64,000 bases of DNA from Mactra quadrangularis. Its lineage: Eukaryota > Mollusca > Bivalvia > Venerida > Mactridae. A model generated the notes under the pieces. That model was not told the origin of the DNA and did no database searches. It saw only the letters and a list, made by a program, of their open reading frames with translations. This document shows positions 45,468 through 57,135 of the stretch, in pieces; position 1 is the stretch's first letter, and every line of letters begins with the position of its first letter. A program made the position numbers and the translations under genes. The stretch spans positions 19,272,403 through 19,336,402 of the forward strand of contig CM046303.1 of assembly GCA_025267735.1 (NCBI GenBank), read 5' to 3'.

Positions 45468-46544
45468 AATTGAAATTATTGATCCAAATTTCCGGTGTCC
45501 AATTACAGTAAAAATCGTTTATGATAAGATAAAACGAATTTACACTTGCATTTGAACTGCTTATCCAAGTTATATACCTACTCATGGGCAGAAAAATCTA
45601 TACACCCCTAACGAGTTGCCTAGTTGTCCACTTGAATGTTGTGCAGATGTTTCAAAGCAAGATACATTTGTATGTCATATTTTGTTACATTACAGTATCT
45701 TTGTTTGTTTATTGTATTCATTAAAGAGTCAATTGTGGTTAACTAGTATAAAGCTTCATACACTGTACTTAGTTCCACCTAGTATATACACATACAGTAA
45801 AAGTATCAATTTATTTGAAGTAATGTAGATATGTAATCAATATGATTGTTCGTAATTGATGTTGCATTGTTTTATAAGATTTATACTTGTATGTTTATAC
45901 ATGTGAGTGCTTTATTCATGTTACATGTATGTTTATCAAGTTTGTGCTTTATCTATATGTACCAAGTAATGACGAGTATGCATAAAATATGGAATTATAC
46001 ATATTGTGTTGAGTTTTATTATTAGTATTTTTAATGCGCAAAATAATTATCTTCCTTCTTTACTACTTTTACAGGTGTACCAAAATTGAAATGATTGTTA
46101 TAAGTACAGGCAAAACTGGTCTATGAACGTTTCAAACATTAAACGTTAACTTTGACTTGAAACGACGTCGCTGACGTTAAAATGACGTTACACTTATTAG
46201 TCGAATACCGTGCGCGACGTCATAATTTGTGAAGAAAATAATCAAAAGTATCGAAAGTACAAGATACTCTCGTCATATTGAAACATAACAGCTAATAAAA
46301 GGCAAACTGTTTAGCACATGCATTTACAAAACTAGTATTCAGTAAACTTTGTTGAAACTGTATGAAGCACTAAGTTAGAAAACATATGCGTTTTGATGGA
46401 TAACTCGTTTCATACATTTATCAGGGCATACTCATATATATGACCCCGGGACGAAAACTGAAAATACGCCATGTAAATATTACGTAGGGGGAGAAAAAGC
46501 ATGGGTAAAATATTCCAGTTATATTAAATGTAAAATTAACATAC
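45468..46544 (-). other. Gene B intron 6, remainder
   Basis: No recognised element. The block with CCCCGGGACGAAAACTG (about 46445) matches gene A intron 6. Confidence 0.45.
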
Positions 46545-46674
46545 CTGTCAATATATCTATTAAGGTTGATATATTAAAGTCATGGGGATAGTTGACATAT
46601 AAGGGACCACCATAAATGAAGGATAACATCATTAAGAAACCATCAGTTGATACATTCTCAATAACTTTAACCTC
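46545..46674 (-). CDS. Gene B exon 6 (BTB C-terminal half)
   Basis: Encodes EVKVIENVSTDGFLMMLSFI, then YGGPLY in phase 0, but exon 5 delivers phase 2. Confidence 0.85.
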
Positions 46675-46879
46675 CTGAAATGGTCGTAAATATATTCAAA
46701 ATTGTTCCAATTGCTCTTCCAATCATAATATTTCCACACGAAAACAATAAGGATAAAACGTGCTTCAAATGATAAATATTTCCCTTAAACAAAAATATAA
46801 AGGAAAATAATCCATGATAAAGCCAGATAGAGTTGCGGTTACTTTAGATTTTAAAACATTTATAATCAAAACTACTTAC

Positions 46880-47033
46880 GGAGAATCATTATTTCCACAG
46901 TAGTTGGTGTGAAAATAAGTCGATCTTGTACATATTATAACTTTGTGACCATAAACTGTTTCTCCTTGTACATTAAACATAATGTCACTGTACAAAGATA
47001 TATTTACCATTGACTGGAAACTTCCTGATAACT
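46880..47033 (-). CDS. Gene B exon 5 (BTB N-terminal half), 4 nt short at the donor
   Basis: Acceptor TTTTAG at the position equivalent to gene A. Encodes SFQSMVNISLYSDIMFNVQG, then GHKVIICTRSTYF and NDSP. Where gene A reads TCTGAGTCT before GTAAGT, B reads TCTCC. Confidence 0.85.
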
Positions 47034-47433
47034 CTAAAACGTAAAGGATAGCGTCACATTAATATGTATTTTTATCTAACTGATTGAAATTTTCAAATAC
47101 AATCATAAATTTTGTTAAACTATTCACCTCTGTTTTATGTTCACCACGCAATCAAACCGTTTCATCTAAGGTAATTTACCATATAACTTATATAATATAA
47201 ATGAATTCAAAACGGACATTGATGCAACGAGCATATTAGTAAAAATTTCAAGTGAATTTCAAACGATGACAAGGATTATATTTACACCACTTATTAAGGA
47301 TTATATTTACACCAGACAAAGTGAGCTTTATTAGGCATGTCATAAACTTCATACAATAATCATAACTTAGATAAGTTATCAGCCTATCTTAGTGATCTGG
47401 TTTGAAACTTTGAGAAAAAAGATATTAATTTAC

Positions 47434-47533
47434 CTTTTAATCCATGCAACTGAATTGCGTCTATTTCAACCCAACGCCCTGAAGCTGTGCAGTCTACCTC
47501 AATCCTAATAGCGTTGGATTTGAATGAAAGAGG
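47434..47533 (-). CDS. Gene B exon 4 (end of FBXL4-N-like domain)
   Basis: Encodes PLSFKSNAIRIEVDCTAS and WVEIDAIQLHGLK. Canonical acceptor TTTAAG and donor GTAAAT. Confidence 0.9.
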
Positions 47534-47778
47534 CTTAAAGATAAAATAGAAGTAAGCTTTACTGTTGAAAATTTATACAATTATTTAACAAAACAAGTTT
47601 TAAGAAATAAAATCTCTGATATATTACCCAATACTTCACATTTAGATTCACGTTTTATCGACGCAAGCTTCAACATACCTACAGCGTGTCGAATATAGAA
47701 ATGAGTTGAGATATATCAGAAACAGCAACAGTCTAGTTACATGTATATGTCGCTTTTCTAACACAAATCACCTTGAAA

Positions 47779-47918
47779 TGACATCTCGTCAAGTTCCACA
47801 GACAACTTTTAATCACATGGTGAAGGGTCGAGCGGTTAAACACTTTTGTAATACACCAGTGGTACATGTAGTTAGTGTCTGATTCGGTAATCAGCTTAAA
47901 GAAAGTGACGAGATGTCA
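47779..47918. mobile_element. 140-bp MITE in gene B intron 3, shared with gene A
   Basis: Counterpart of 12771-12910, same length and flanking intron sequence (AACAGCAACAG side), inverted with the gene. Confidence 0.8.
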
Positions 47919-48604
47919 GTGACAATTGCAAGGTACATGTAAATAAATTTGAGTTTAATGCTTCTCGATCACTACATTAAAAGCAGTTCATTATGTAATC
48001 AAAGAGTAGATGACACATTGTACTACATGTATATTATAATTATTCATCTTAACAATTAAAGAGATACAAATGCTAATTACCGAGACAAAATACAGAATTA
48101 AACAAAATTATCAGTGTAAACCAAGTTATGTATAAAGTTACCATGCAAATAACCATGGCTACTAATTACTCATACAAAAAAGCTTGTACATATACTAGTA
48201 ATTCGAGCTTAAGTGAAAAAGGAAGAAGAAAATTGGCGGGATCACCTTGCTTTTTAATCATATGTAATATGCTATACTTTTTTGCCTTAGACATTTCCAT
48301 CGCTTTTTGTCTTCCAACAATTTGAAGTCGGTGTTCGAAGGTTTGGTTATACTTTTGACAATATTGTTTAAATGTTCTGCATAACAAGAAGGTATTTATT
48401 CTTATGATAAAACATATATGTTGTCATATAATCTATCTTAACTGACCTGACTAACGTTAGTCTAGTTCTATATTCTAATCAGTTCTGTATCAGTGTGTAT
48501 CTTGCAGTCGCAATAATAAATAAAGACCAGAAAACGTGAACATTTTACATTAAGCAAAGTGGCTTTTAGCCAGAATACGTGTCTGAAGCAATAATATATC
48601 ATAC

Positions 48605-48784
48605 CTTCTCTAATGTTACATTAAAAATCCTTGAGTGACTTAGGACACTATCGACCTCGTCAGTACTCCATATAGTTAACCAATCTTGATTTTCTTTTAA
48701 CACTTTGATATTAACCACGCTTCCACCATTAAAAGTCTCGTATATACTTACTCCAATGATATATACTTCCTCTTTAAACTCCAC
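48605..48784 (-). CDS. Gene B exon 3, acceptor changed
   Basis: Encodes VEFKEEVYIIGVSIYETFNG, NQDWLTIWSTDEVD and SRIFNVTLEK. The base pair before it is TG rather than AG; the nearest in-frame AG removes two residues. Confidence 0.85.
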
Positions 48785-49288
48785 CAACGTGTTATTGACA
48801 TAAAACAGTTTACCTAGACCTAATACTGACACTATATTTACATTAGAACTAAATATAAAAGAACATTTTTACAATACAATGAATTATTCTTGATAATACC
48901 ACATGCTGCCGGCATGAAACAGTTCCATCAAAAATAGTGTATACACATACAGAGCCTCTCACACAGTCGTCTAAGACAAATCATTTGATCACTATCATAA
49001 AATTTCCTTGACTTGTCGTGCGATTTTTTCGTTGGCCTTCATTTTGAGAGAGAAGTCTAGGCTAAAACCGAACTCATTTTCATGACATCTTGTCGTTTAC
49101 AATTACAATATTATGTAATGCATATCAAGTAATTACATATTAATTATAATGTGTTAGTTCATGATGATCATAAAAATGCATTGATACATGATCAAAATTA
49201 CATACATTTGATAATTATTAGAAATAATACCATAGTCAAACCAATATCTTTATGTATTTTGTTGAATACAAGCAGATCTAATACTAAC

Positions 49289-49394
49289 CTCTATATATTC
49301 TCTATTACTATAAGTAGACTGAGCCCATGCATGTTTATCATCTCCAAAATATGGGTAAACATTTGGTTGTCCAATCACTTGATTTGCTGACCAT
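49289..49394 (-). CDS. Gene B exon 2 (FBXL4-N-like domain)
   Basis: Encodes WSANQVIGQPNVYPYFGDD and REYIE. Acceptor CTAG and donor GTTAGT identical to gene A. Confidence 0.9.
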
Positions 49395-49462
49395 CTAGCG
49401 GAATAAATGAAAAATTCATATCAGAGTATACGACATTTTACAGTTTATGCGGATTTTATATT

Positions 49463-49885
49463 GGATTTTACGGCGCACCAACACAGAAAGGTCATATCGC
49501 ACCGAAAGCATTTAATGATACTATTACTTCAAACGAAATTGATGATCTAAAGCTCTATATCTTATTATATACATTTATTTCCTTCAAATAGTTAAGTATC
49601 GCATATGATGATACAGACTCAAAAAGTTCTTTAAATAAGTTAACTTTAAAATGTTTGTCACGGATGTATTTAAGATCCTTACAGTCAAGGAGAACGTGTT
49701 TTACATTGAAATGCTCGTCACATGGTATACACTTAGGCGCTGTAATGTAAAGTTCGGGATCATTATGATGCTTTCTTGTTCGACAAAAATGTACACATTG
49801 TGTTTTTGACTTGGAAAATCTAAAACCATTTTCTGTTGCCCACTTTTGAATTTTATCGAGTCGATGGAGAACGAGGACATGAGCG
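49463..49885 (-). mobile_element. RNase H LINE copy with internal deletion (RT joined to zinc knuckle)
   Basis: Minus strand: RT-end peptide LDKIQKWATENGFRFSKSK..HFCRTRKHHNDPELYI runs directly into APKCIPCDEHFNVKHVL..C, so the thumb and RNase H are missing. The 3' UTR has the stem GGTGC/GCGCC (one G-T wobble). In gene B intron 1. Confidence 0.85.
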
Positions 49886-49956
49886 TCAGATCTCCCGAGC
49901 TTCGGCTCGCAGTCTTGTTAAGTTTCCGGAGTAAGTTTTTTACTTTTCGTTGATCC

Positions 49957-50094
49957 ATGAGTCAAACTATACTTCAATGGCATTGTCGTGGTCTTAAATC
50001 GAATTACAACGTTCTTCTTCTTTTATTATCGGAATACTCCCCGAAAGTTGTCTGTCTACAACAAACATTCCTATCTACATATGATAAAACATAA
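49957..50094 (+). pseudogene. LINE endonuclease N-terminus in opposite orientation
   Basis: MSQTILQWHCRGLKSNY, then SEYSPKVVCLQQTF and stop. This is the start of an APE-type endonuclease; the usual WNCRG Asn is His and the CLQET catalytic Glu is Gln. Head-to-head with the RT/knuckle fragment, as in a 5'-inverted (twin-primed) insertion. Confidence 0.75.
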
Positions 50095-50330
50095 CCCGTC
50101 TACCATGAATCAGAGGCCAAAGTAGTGTGTTGGGAAGACTGGAGATCCCTGGGTCTCCCTCAACTAACAGGATTCTCCTTTCCCGGTTACGGGGCGCTGC
50201 CCACGGCAAACGGGCAGTTTTGGTGTTGGTCATATGCCCATCATTGAGGCGCAAATAGCACCTACATAATGGGCACATGTTTCTCCTCCTTACCGCGAAG
50301 AGGTCCCAAAATCAGTGGAGGAAAGATATA
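50095..50330 (-). other. GC-richer segment beside the LINE pieces
   Basis: Open on the minus strand (50075-50278, 67 codons, with CPLCRCYLRLNDGH). More GC-rich than its surroundings. It may be LINE ORF1 or 5' UTR, but I do not recognise it. Confidence 0.3.
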
Positions 50331-50801
50331 TATTTGTTTCTGTATAAAAAATCCAAATTATATAAAGTCATCATACAAAAAGTCATGTACCATAAAAGCA
50401 TTTTATAAATAGAAGGTGAAGATATCACCTTTATACTAAGACGAACAACGCTTCCCAGAATTAGGCGTTTTTGTACGCAACAGAATATAGTTCGGCCTAA
50501 GAAGACAGAATCGTTGGATCTTTTTCGTTTTTTTTACAAATTCATGGCTAAAATGTAAATTAAATGATCACTTATAGCAAAAGGAATACAAATTCATAGA
50601 TACAAAGTACTTTTAAACCTCTAAACGAATAGATCCATAGTTAAACCGTGTATTCTAGTTCGATTTCAAATGTCTGTGTAAAGAATGACAGTGATGGAGG
50701 TTAAACTACCGATTAAAAAGTTTAATTTAATGAGGATAGTTGGTTGGATAGTTAAATTTTATTGAGTAGACACAAAAAACATTATCTATTAAATCAGTAT
50801 A

Positions 50802-51069
50802 TAGCTCGTTTAGGATAACTTGAGACAAAATACGACGACACCATTTTTATACACAGGTGGATTTAAGTTTAGTACACGTAATTATCAACTATTATCAGCG
50901 TGTTTTTGATGTTAATAAATTTAGTACGAGAACACACGTTCCACGCATTAAGACATGTTTAATACTTTCATTACACAAAATCAGCTGACCTCCCTGTTTT
51001 ATGTAATACCTGAGTCCCAAATATGTAAACAAAATGAGTCGTTTGTCTCAGGTTATCCTAAACGAGCTA
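50802..51069. mobile_element. MITE (268 bp) with TA target duplication
   Basis: TIRs TAGCTCGTTTAGGATAAC.TGAGACAAA / reverse complement, TA on both sides. In gene B intron 1. Confidence 0.8.
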
Positions 51070-51483
51070 TACTTGAAGGATGAAATTATTAGAATGTACT
51101 GTAAACATTGTCACGTGTTTTCAGGAAAATGAACAATTTTACCCATAATGCTCGGCGTCTCCGTACAAAGGTCAGCCAGACCGTTTGTGTACAGAATGCC
51201 ATTGAAGGACATGATAAAAATGCATGTTACGTCAATTATAGTACATTTATATATACAAAGAATGACGCAATGAGGCCCTTAAACTGTACACTTATAGTTT
51301 GGCATAGGAGGACAGGTTAAAAGTATGACATCATCACAGTCAAAATTAAAAGACATCCAAAATTGAAAGTAATTAAAGAGTTTAAGAAAACTTTTATTTT
51401 TAATGAAAAATGCATTGTTCATATGCTTAATATCTTACAAAACGAATACAGCCTATACACAAATACAACACAAATGAACTTAC

Positions 51484-51680
51484 GAATCGCTGTGATACTG
51501 AGAAGAGAATTCTGTCACATTGTTCACCCATTGTGATATCACCGATTCATCATCATTTCTATAAACAGCATACCTAAAATGAACAATTGTCTTTCTAATT
51601 GGGTACTTTGAACTTTCGTCTTTTCGAGTTCTTATTATTTGATACGGATACACATCCTCAGCCAGGGATCGCTTGGTCAA
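51484..51680 (-). CDS. Gene B exon 1 (first recognised)
   Basis: Encodes RKTIVHFRYAVYRNDDESV, then WVNNVTEFSSQY. Donor GTAAGT. No ATG in frame; an upstream exon is needed if the gene is functional. Confidence 0.75.
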
Positions 51681-51825
51681 TTATAAAGCTAATTATGGGG
51701 ACACCAGCTTTGGTGTCAAGAGACAACCATGCACTTAACCACTGATATACGGCACAGACCACATTCAACATACAACTGTGGTAGCTGATTTCAATTAGCT
51801 ATATCCATTTACTGATGGAGTAGCT

Positions 51826-52143
51826 CAGTAGCCTGTTCAATTACCCTGAACGTTCCAAAACGTTCCGTAACGATACATTCGGAACTCCGCGGCCATTTAC
51901 TGCGAATAATTTCGGACATATTTAGACGCTATTTTGAAACTACCGATGTTGAAGTTAACTAATATACGATCGTTTAGGCATTGAGAGATGTTTCGTTTTA
52001 GTCCATCAATTTTTAAACATCACTCATTGCCTTAACGATGGTATATTTGTAGGTTAGATTATTCGCAGCGAATGGCCGAAGCGTTCCGAATGTATCGTTA
52101 CGGAACGTTTTTGGAATGTTTAAGGTAATTGAACAGGCTACAG
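51826..52143. mobile_element. Hairpin MITE family H, copy 1 (318 bp)
   Basis: Almost the whole element is one imperfect palindrome: CAGTAGCCTGTTCAATTACC, ACGTTCCGTAACGATACATT and CGATCGTTTAGGCATTGAG, then their complements. Lies just upstream of gene B. Confidence 0.85.
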
Positions 52144-52461
52144 GTTCAGTGTAGCTAATAATTCCGAATGTTAATTTGATATAAGCTCGAACTGCTACAT
52201 TATGTACTGAATCGGTCGAGGTATTTTTATACACAGTTGATTGTATATTCATCTTTCAACAACACTATATTGTTAATGCTTTTGTGTATTGGCATGCACG
52301 TATGGTACAACGTTTGAAAAAAAGTTGAAGCGTATCCTAGTGTACCTAGTGCATGTGATTTCGAAATATACGTAAAGATAAATGAGGCCCAATTTAATAA
52401 TGGATGCTCCCCGTACTTAACTAATGTTTAATAATAAGCTGAAGTAGAGTTGTCTGAATAC

Positions 52462-52776
52462 CAGTAGCGTGTTTAATTACTCTAAACGTTCCGTAACGAT
52501 ACATTCGAAACTCCTCGGCCATTCGCTGCGAATAATCTCGGACATATTTAGACGCTATTTGAAACTACCGGTGTTGAAGTAAACAAATATACGATCGTTT
52601 AGGCAATTAGTGATGTTTCGTTTTTAGTCCATAAATTTTTCCTTAAACATCACTCATTGCCTTAACGATCGTATACTTGTTATTAGATTAGATCATTCGC
52701 AGCGAATGTCCAATGAGTTCCGAATGTATCGTTACGGAACGTTTTGGAACGTTTAGGGTAATTGAACAGGCTACAG
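52462..52776. mobile_element. Hairpin MITE family H, copy 2 (315 bp)
   Basis: Same structure and orientation as 51826-52143, 318 bp further on. The left TIR differs by point changes (CAGTAGCGTGTTTAATTAC). Confidence 0.85.
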
Positions 52777-53424
52777 ATGTGATTATAACCGGATACAAAT
52801 GCACAATCATCTGATACAATCATGTAATTATTTCAATCAAATACCAAAGATTTAATATCATCGTCGGCATCCACAATACTTCCTTCCGTTACACTCAATA
52901 CGTACCGCGCGAAATTTAACAAGCGAATTATCGTTTTCATGAATATGCATGAGGCAGGGGAGACCAATCTTCTTCTAATGTCAATGTTACAATTAAATAC
53001 TCTTCAATAACAATGACGTCATACTGAGATTTTCTTCACCCACTTTAGAAAGGTCCCTTATGGAAGCCGCCATTTTGAATGATTTCATTGGCTAGTTTTC
53101 CACAGTGGTTTCCTTGCAGAACAAATGAAACTGCCTCATTAACCATGCATGGTAACCAAATGGCCTTCTGTACATAACGTAGCATAGCTGAGTAAAGTAT
53201 CGCGGAATAACCGACGATAATTTAATATACATGTTATATACTTTCATGAAGCGAATTTTTTACCTCAGCCAGATGTTCAGTGCTCAGCTACAACTCATTT
53301 GACCAAATTATAGCTACATGTGTTGCGACATTATCATTTGAAACACTTTTGAATTAAGATACATTCAATACATTGGTATAAATTAATGATGTTAATGTTT
53401 TACCAGCTCGATTTTGCTTGGTTG
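52777..53424. other. Intergenic, no recognised feature
   Basis: No coding or repeat signal recognised. Confidence 0.4.
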
Positions 53425-53697
53425 TTTTTAACGCTTTGGCAACACGTTGAATATGTCATATTAGGGCAGTCAGCCAACCTGCATTCATGGAAAGGCTAAA
53501 TCTCTTGATTTAGCTGTTAACCAGTTACCTAGCGCATACTTTTATCAGTGATTGACAACAGTGCTACATGATTTAGAATCAGTGGTATGGTAGAGAATGT
53601 TCATAATCTTAAGAGAGAGTATACCCCGACTTGAAATTGAACCCACGACCCCCTCGATCAGTATAGTCGTGCGCTACCGACTATGCTAACTGGGTAA
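53425..53697 (-). mobile_element. tRNA-derived SINE, family 1
   Basis: Reverse copy: tail AACGCTTTGGCAACACG, body, box B reversed (AATTGAACCCACGACC), head GCTAACTGGG. Confidence 0.8.
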
Positions 53698-54658
53698 CTG
53701 TGTGATTTTACATATGAATTCGTCTTCAAAACGCCTAAATTAAAATAGAATGTTAAATAAGTGATGCTCGACCAGACACTTTTGCTAATGTATACTTTGA
53801 AAAAGTTACGTTCAACAGACTTGGGCAAATAGACACAGTGGCAGCTCTGCTACTTCACAGTAGTACATAAACGGACCTATATATTTAAAAGTGTTTTAAA
53901 AGATTGTAACAGTGGAACGTTAAACAATCACCTGCTAAACATATACATTAGTCTAACTTCTAAAAAAGTTAATCGTGAATTGATCAGTCCAATTAATTCC
54001 TTTTAGTTATTTAACGAGTCTAATTCCGCTGTTTTGTTAATAACAAAAATGTTGTTGTGTAAACTTTTTGATCAATAGATGATTCGGTAAAAATAAACTT
54101 CATGTAAATTCATGCAGTAAACAAAATGGCAAAATTAATACTTCCATGTTTACTATAATCTTGGATTCATGTTATAAATAATTAATTATGAAATGTGGCA
54201 GCTTTTACTTGGCCAAAATGATACTAAAAAAAGCTGTATTACAACAACTGCTCGAAAAAGAATTATATTACAACGAATGTTATTATTAGCAGAAACAAAG
54301 CGTTCGAACGAAAAAACGGAATACGTCTTTTGTGGACAAGTTATACAGGTAAATTTAATTCAACTGTCTGTGGTGCATACATTAGCCACGCTGATATAAA
54401 ATCTCTAATATCTATGTTAAATACAGAATAACCGTAGTGAATGCTTAGCACATCGGGTTTTATTTGCGCAATACTAGCAGTTTCTCATTAACAGGTAGCG
54501 CATTATAGCATGTCGATACAAGACTTTATAAAATAAAGTTGAATTAAATGATTCCATCAAATACTTTTTACTTTCCATTAAAATTGGTATTGGGCCCTCA
54601 ACCAATCTGCGTAAACACATATCCAGTTGACCACGGTCGCACTGGATCTGTACTTTTT
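53698..54658. other. Intergenic with an unassigned 68-codon ORF
   Basis: The ORF at 54193-54399 (+) contains RKRIILQRMLLLAETKRS and a donor-like CAG/GTAAAT. I cannot assign it or link it to other exons. Confidence 0.3.
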
Positions 54659-54659
54659 C

Positions 54660-55002
54660 CCTTTGAGGTCACGTCGAGATGAACTTTGTGTCGACCAATC
54701 AATGCGTAGCTTTCATCTAGACGAAAACACTATTAATCACATTTTGATTTCGTAATTTCTTTTTTTAGACCAAGTTTTGCTTGCTAATTTAACCGCGGTA
54801 ATATTCACAGGCTGCGATTGGGTGGCTCATTTCAAATTTCGTGACGTAGACGATGTAAACAAGTTACGTATCAAAACAATTTCGTCATGAATATTATGAT
54901 GAGAAAAGGTCACCTGAACGTGACCTTCGTTTGGAAAAGGCCAGATCTACATTAGCGAGTATGCGAGCGGTAAAATTGTAGATCGGGTTTTAATCAGATT
55001 GG
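54660..55002 (-). repeat. Dispersed repeat R, copy 3
   Basis: GAGGTCACGTCGAGATGAAC to GGGTTTTAATCAGATTGG, the same orientation as copy 2 at 31608. Confidence 0.75.
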
Positions 55003-55980
55003 CCTTCAACCAAGTTGCTTTTAAAATGTCACACTCTTTTTATAACATGTAAACACATTCCTAGTTGAAATTAGTTGTTTTTATATTTTTTACATCAGTT
55101 AAATAGATAAATTGCAAAAAGTTTTTATTTCTGAAGAATAAGCATTAGATGGCATTAAATGTGTTATTTCAAAAACCTCACACAGAGAATACAAAAAATA
55201 AAACATTACTACAAACAAAATAACTTACCCCGAAATGAAGAAACAGCAAACAAAAATACAAACGTTTAACAACAACATCATCAAAAAGATCACTTAAATC
55301 TTAACGTACTAACGAATACGTATACAATCGTATACGAAGGAGGACTGCGCTTACAGTGTTCTTTCAATCACTTTAATAGATGTACGAGTATGTCACGTGT
55401 GCTGATGTCTTAATATATTTATCCAGTATTTAAGGGGCATTGTATTACAAACTCCTTACAGCGGCTACGTCACACGTTGCTATTCAAAGTACTGCCTTCA
55501 CATAAATCACGCGACGTTAATGTACCATACGACTAGTAATTACATTTGAATGTGTAAAGGACAAAATATGGCAATTAAGCATTTTAGTATATATTATAAT
55601 TATAATGATTAATATAATACTGACGAAGTCCCGTAAGAGGTTTTTATAACAATTCACCAACATCTTATATGACCTGTAACTTTTTTCATATACATGTTCT
55701 TCTATTCTTTAAGTATTTTAAATAGTAATTTCGTGTTGCAATTGCGACTTTTTTTCGTGTTAATTATTCACAAAACAAAGTACGGTCACATAAGACTATG
55801 ATAAGAGTAATATACGAATACATAAATAATTTATATAAATCGTACATGAAATAGTTTTGAACATACAATAACTATGAGGTATTGCTTATACAGGATTAAG
55901 GAAATTGTACTACCGACTTACAACAATAAAAGACATTTCAAATAACAATATGATTTAGATTTTTTAAAAATTATTCACTA
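55003..55980. other. Intergenic, no recognised feature
   Basis: AT-rich; nothing recognised. Confidence 0.4.
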
Positions 55981-55981
55981 T

Positions 55982-56016
55982 ACAGAGCCCACCAAAAGTT
56001 TGGAAATATTTAAACT
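55982..56016 (+). mobile_element. Single end of the 9161-type mariner MITE
   Basis: ACAGAGCCCACCAAAAGTTT matches the left TIR at 9160; it then passes into a SINE fragment. Confidence 0.55.
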
Positions 56017-56183
56017 TTGTAGGCCTGTCTACATGATTTAGATTCAGTGATAAGAAGGAGAATAGCCGTAGAAAATTATTTCATGATCAAGGTTCACGAA
56101 TGTATGCCCGCCCAGTAATCGAACCTACGACCCTTCGATCAGTAGACTTGTGCGCTACCGACTGAACTAACCGGGTATTGATA
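56017..56183 (-). mobile_element. SINE family 1, head and body without tail
   Basis: GCCTGTCTACATGATTTAGA to CTGAACTAACCGGGTA in reverse; box B reversed (AATCGAACCTACGACC). Confidence 0.75.
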
Positions 56184-56489
56184 GTTTAAGTTTTATCATT
56201 TTACTAGGTTCTTAATTTGTATTGACAATTTTGTTATTTCAAATCACGATCACAAAAATACTGCATACAAAGGTTCTTACCCAACACAATATTCATCACT
56301 TGGTGTAGCTTGTGACGTAGGGGCTTCCAGTAACTGCTTATATAAGTGTATGTCTTTATCTCTGGGTATAAAGCCACGTGGTTTTTCGAAGGTTAAACAC
56401 ATATTATCGTTGCATTATTGCACCAGTCAAAACAGAAAAGAATCACTTAGCGCATAAATAACTGTTTCTTTGAATTTGATTTTTTAGAG

Positions 56490-56785
56490 ATATGCGCCGT
56501 AGCAACACATTGTATACGTCATATAACGACTGTCTGTCAACCTACTCACTCTTCTGGAATGGCTAACTCTCTGTAGTAAGCTGTTAATTAACTACTAGGA
56601 GTATACTTTCATCAGTGACTGACAACTGTCCTACATGATTAAGACTCATTGGTAGAAGGGAGAATGACCGTAGAAATAATTTAATGACCAAGCTTCAAGA
56701 AAGTATGCCCCGCGCGGGAATCGAACGAACCAATGGCACCTAGATCAGTAGATTGCTTGCTACCAACTAAGCTAGCCGGGTGGCT
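56490..56785 (-). mobile_element. tRNA-derived SINE, family 1
   Basis: Reverse copy: tail TGCGCCGTAGCAACAC, CATATAACGACTGTC, body, box B reversed and duplicated (AATCGAACGAACC), head AAGCTAGCCGGGTGG. Confidence 0.85.
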
Positions 56786-57135
56786 GTTTCTTTTATTAAT
56801 CTTAAAATGTCCACTTTAGCCTGTTTATTTCATATTTTGCTCTGAATCTTCTGCGTAAAATAATTTGCCAATCTTACCGCTCGACCAAGATTTATGCTTA
56901 GAATGGAAAGTTCACGTTTGAAATTACAGAATCAATTTGGCTTTTTCTGGGAAAGAAAAGTAGTCGCTACTGACTGTAGACTCTGTATCAGAACGATTAC
57001 TTGTTAGATCTTGTTAACAAGTGATAAGTAGTCGAAATCGAGCACGTTTGCTATTGTGCTTCCAAATGGCGATGACAATGTGTCTATCCGGATTTATTGT
57101 ACATGGAGCGCGCAAATAGGATATAAATGAGCGTA

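Larger units (their letters stand above)
39836..51680 (-). pseudogene. Gene B: inverted paralogue of gene A, possibly a pseudogene
   Basis: Exons (minus strand): 51484-51680, 49289-49394, 48605-48784, 47434-47533, 46880-47033, 46545-46674, 43206-43328 and 39836-39990 (TGA). Domain order is that of gene A: FBXL4-N-like, BTB, BACK. Exons 2, 3, 4, 6 and 7 have exactly the same lengths as in A, and no exon contains a stop. Three oddities: exon 5 is 4 nt short at its donor (TCTCC then GTAAGT), so exon 6 would be read out of frame and stop. The exon 3 acceptor reads ACGTTG instead of ACGTAG, though GTGGAG two codons later could serve in frame. No ATG lies in the first recognised exon. Either a young pseudogene, a differently spliced gene, or affected by assembly errors. 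Introns differ mainly by transposon content. Confidence 0.8.

Noticed and set aside
45361..45585. 74-codon ORF on the minus strand
   Set aside because: Overlaps the palindromic end of a hAT-like element; no domain.
54193..54399. 68-codon ORF with a donor-like CAG/GTAAAT
   Set aside because: No recognisable domain, no partner exon, no conservation that I can see.
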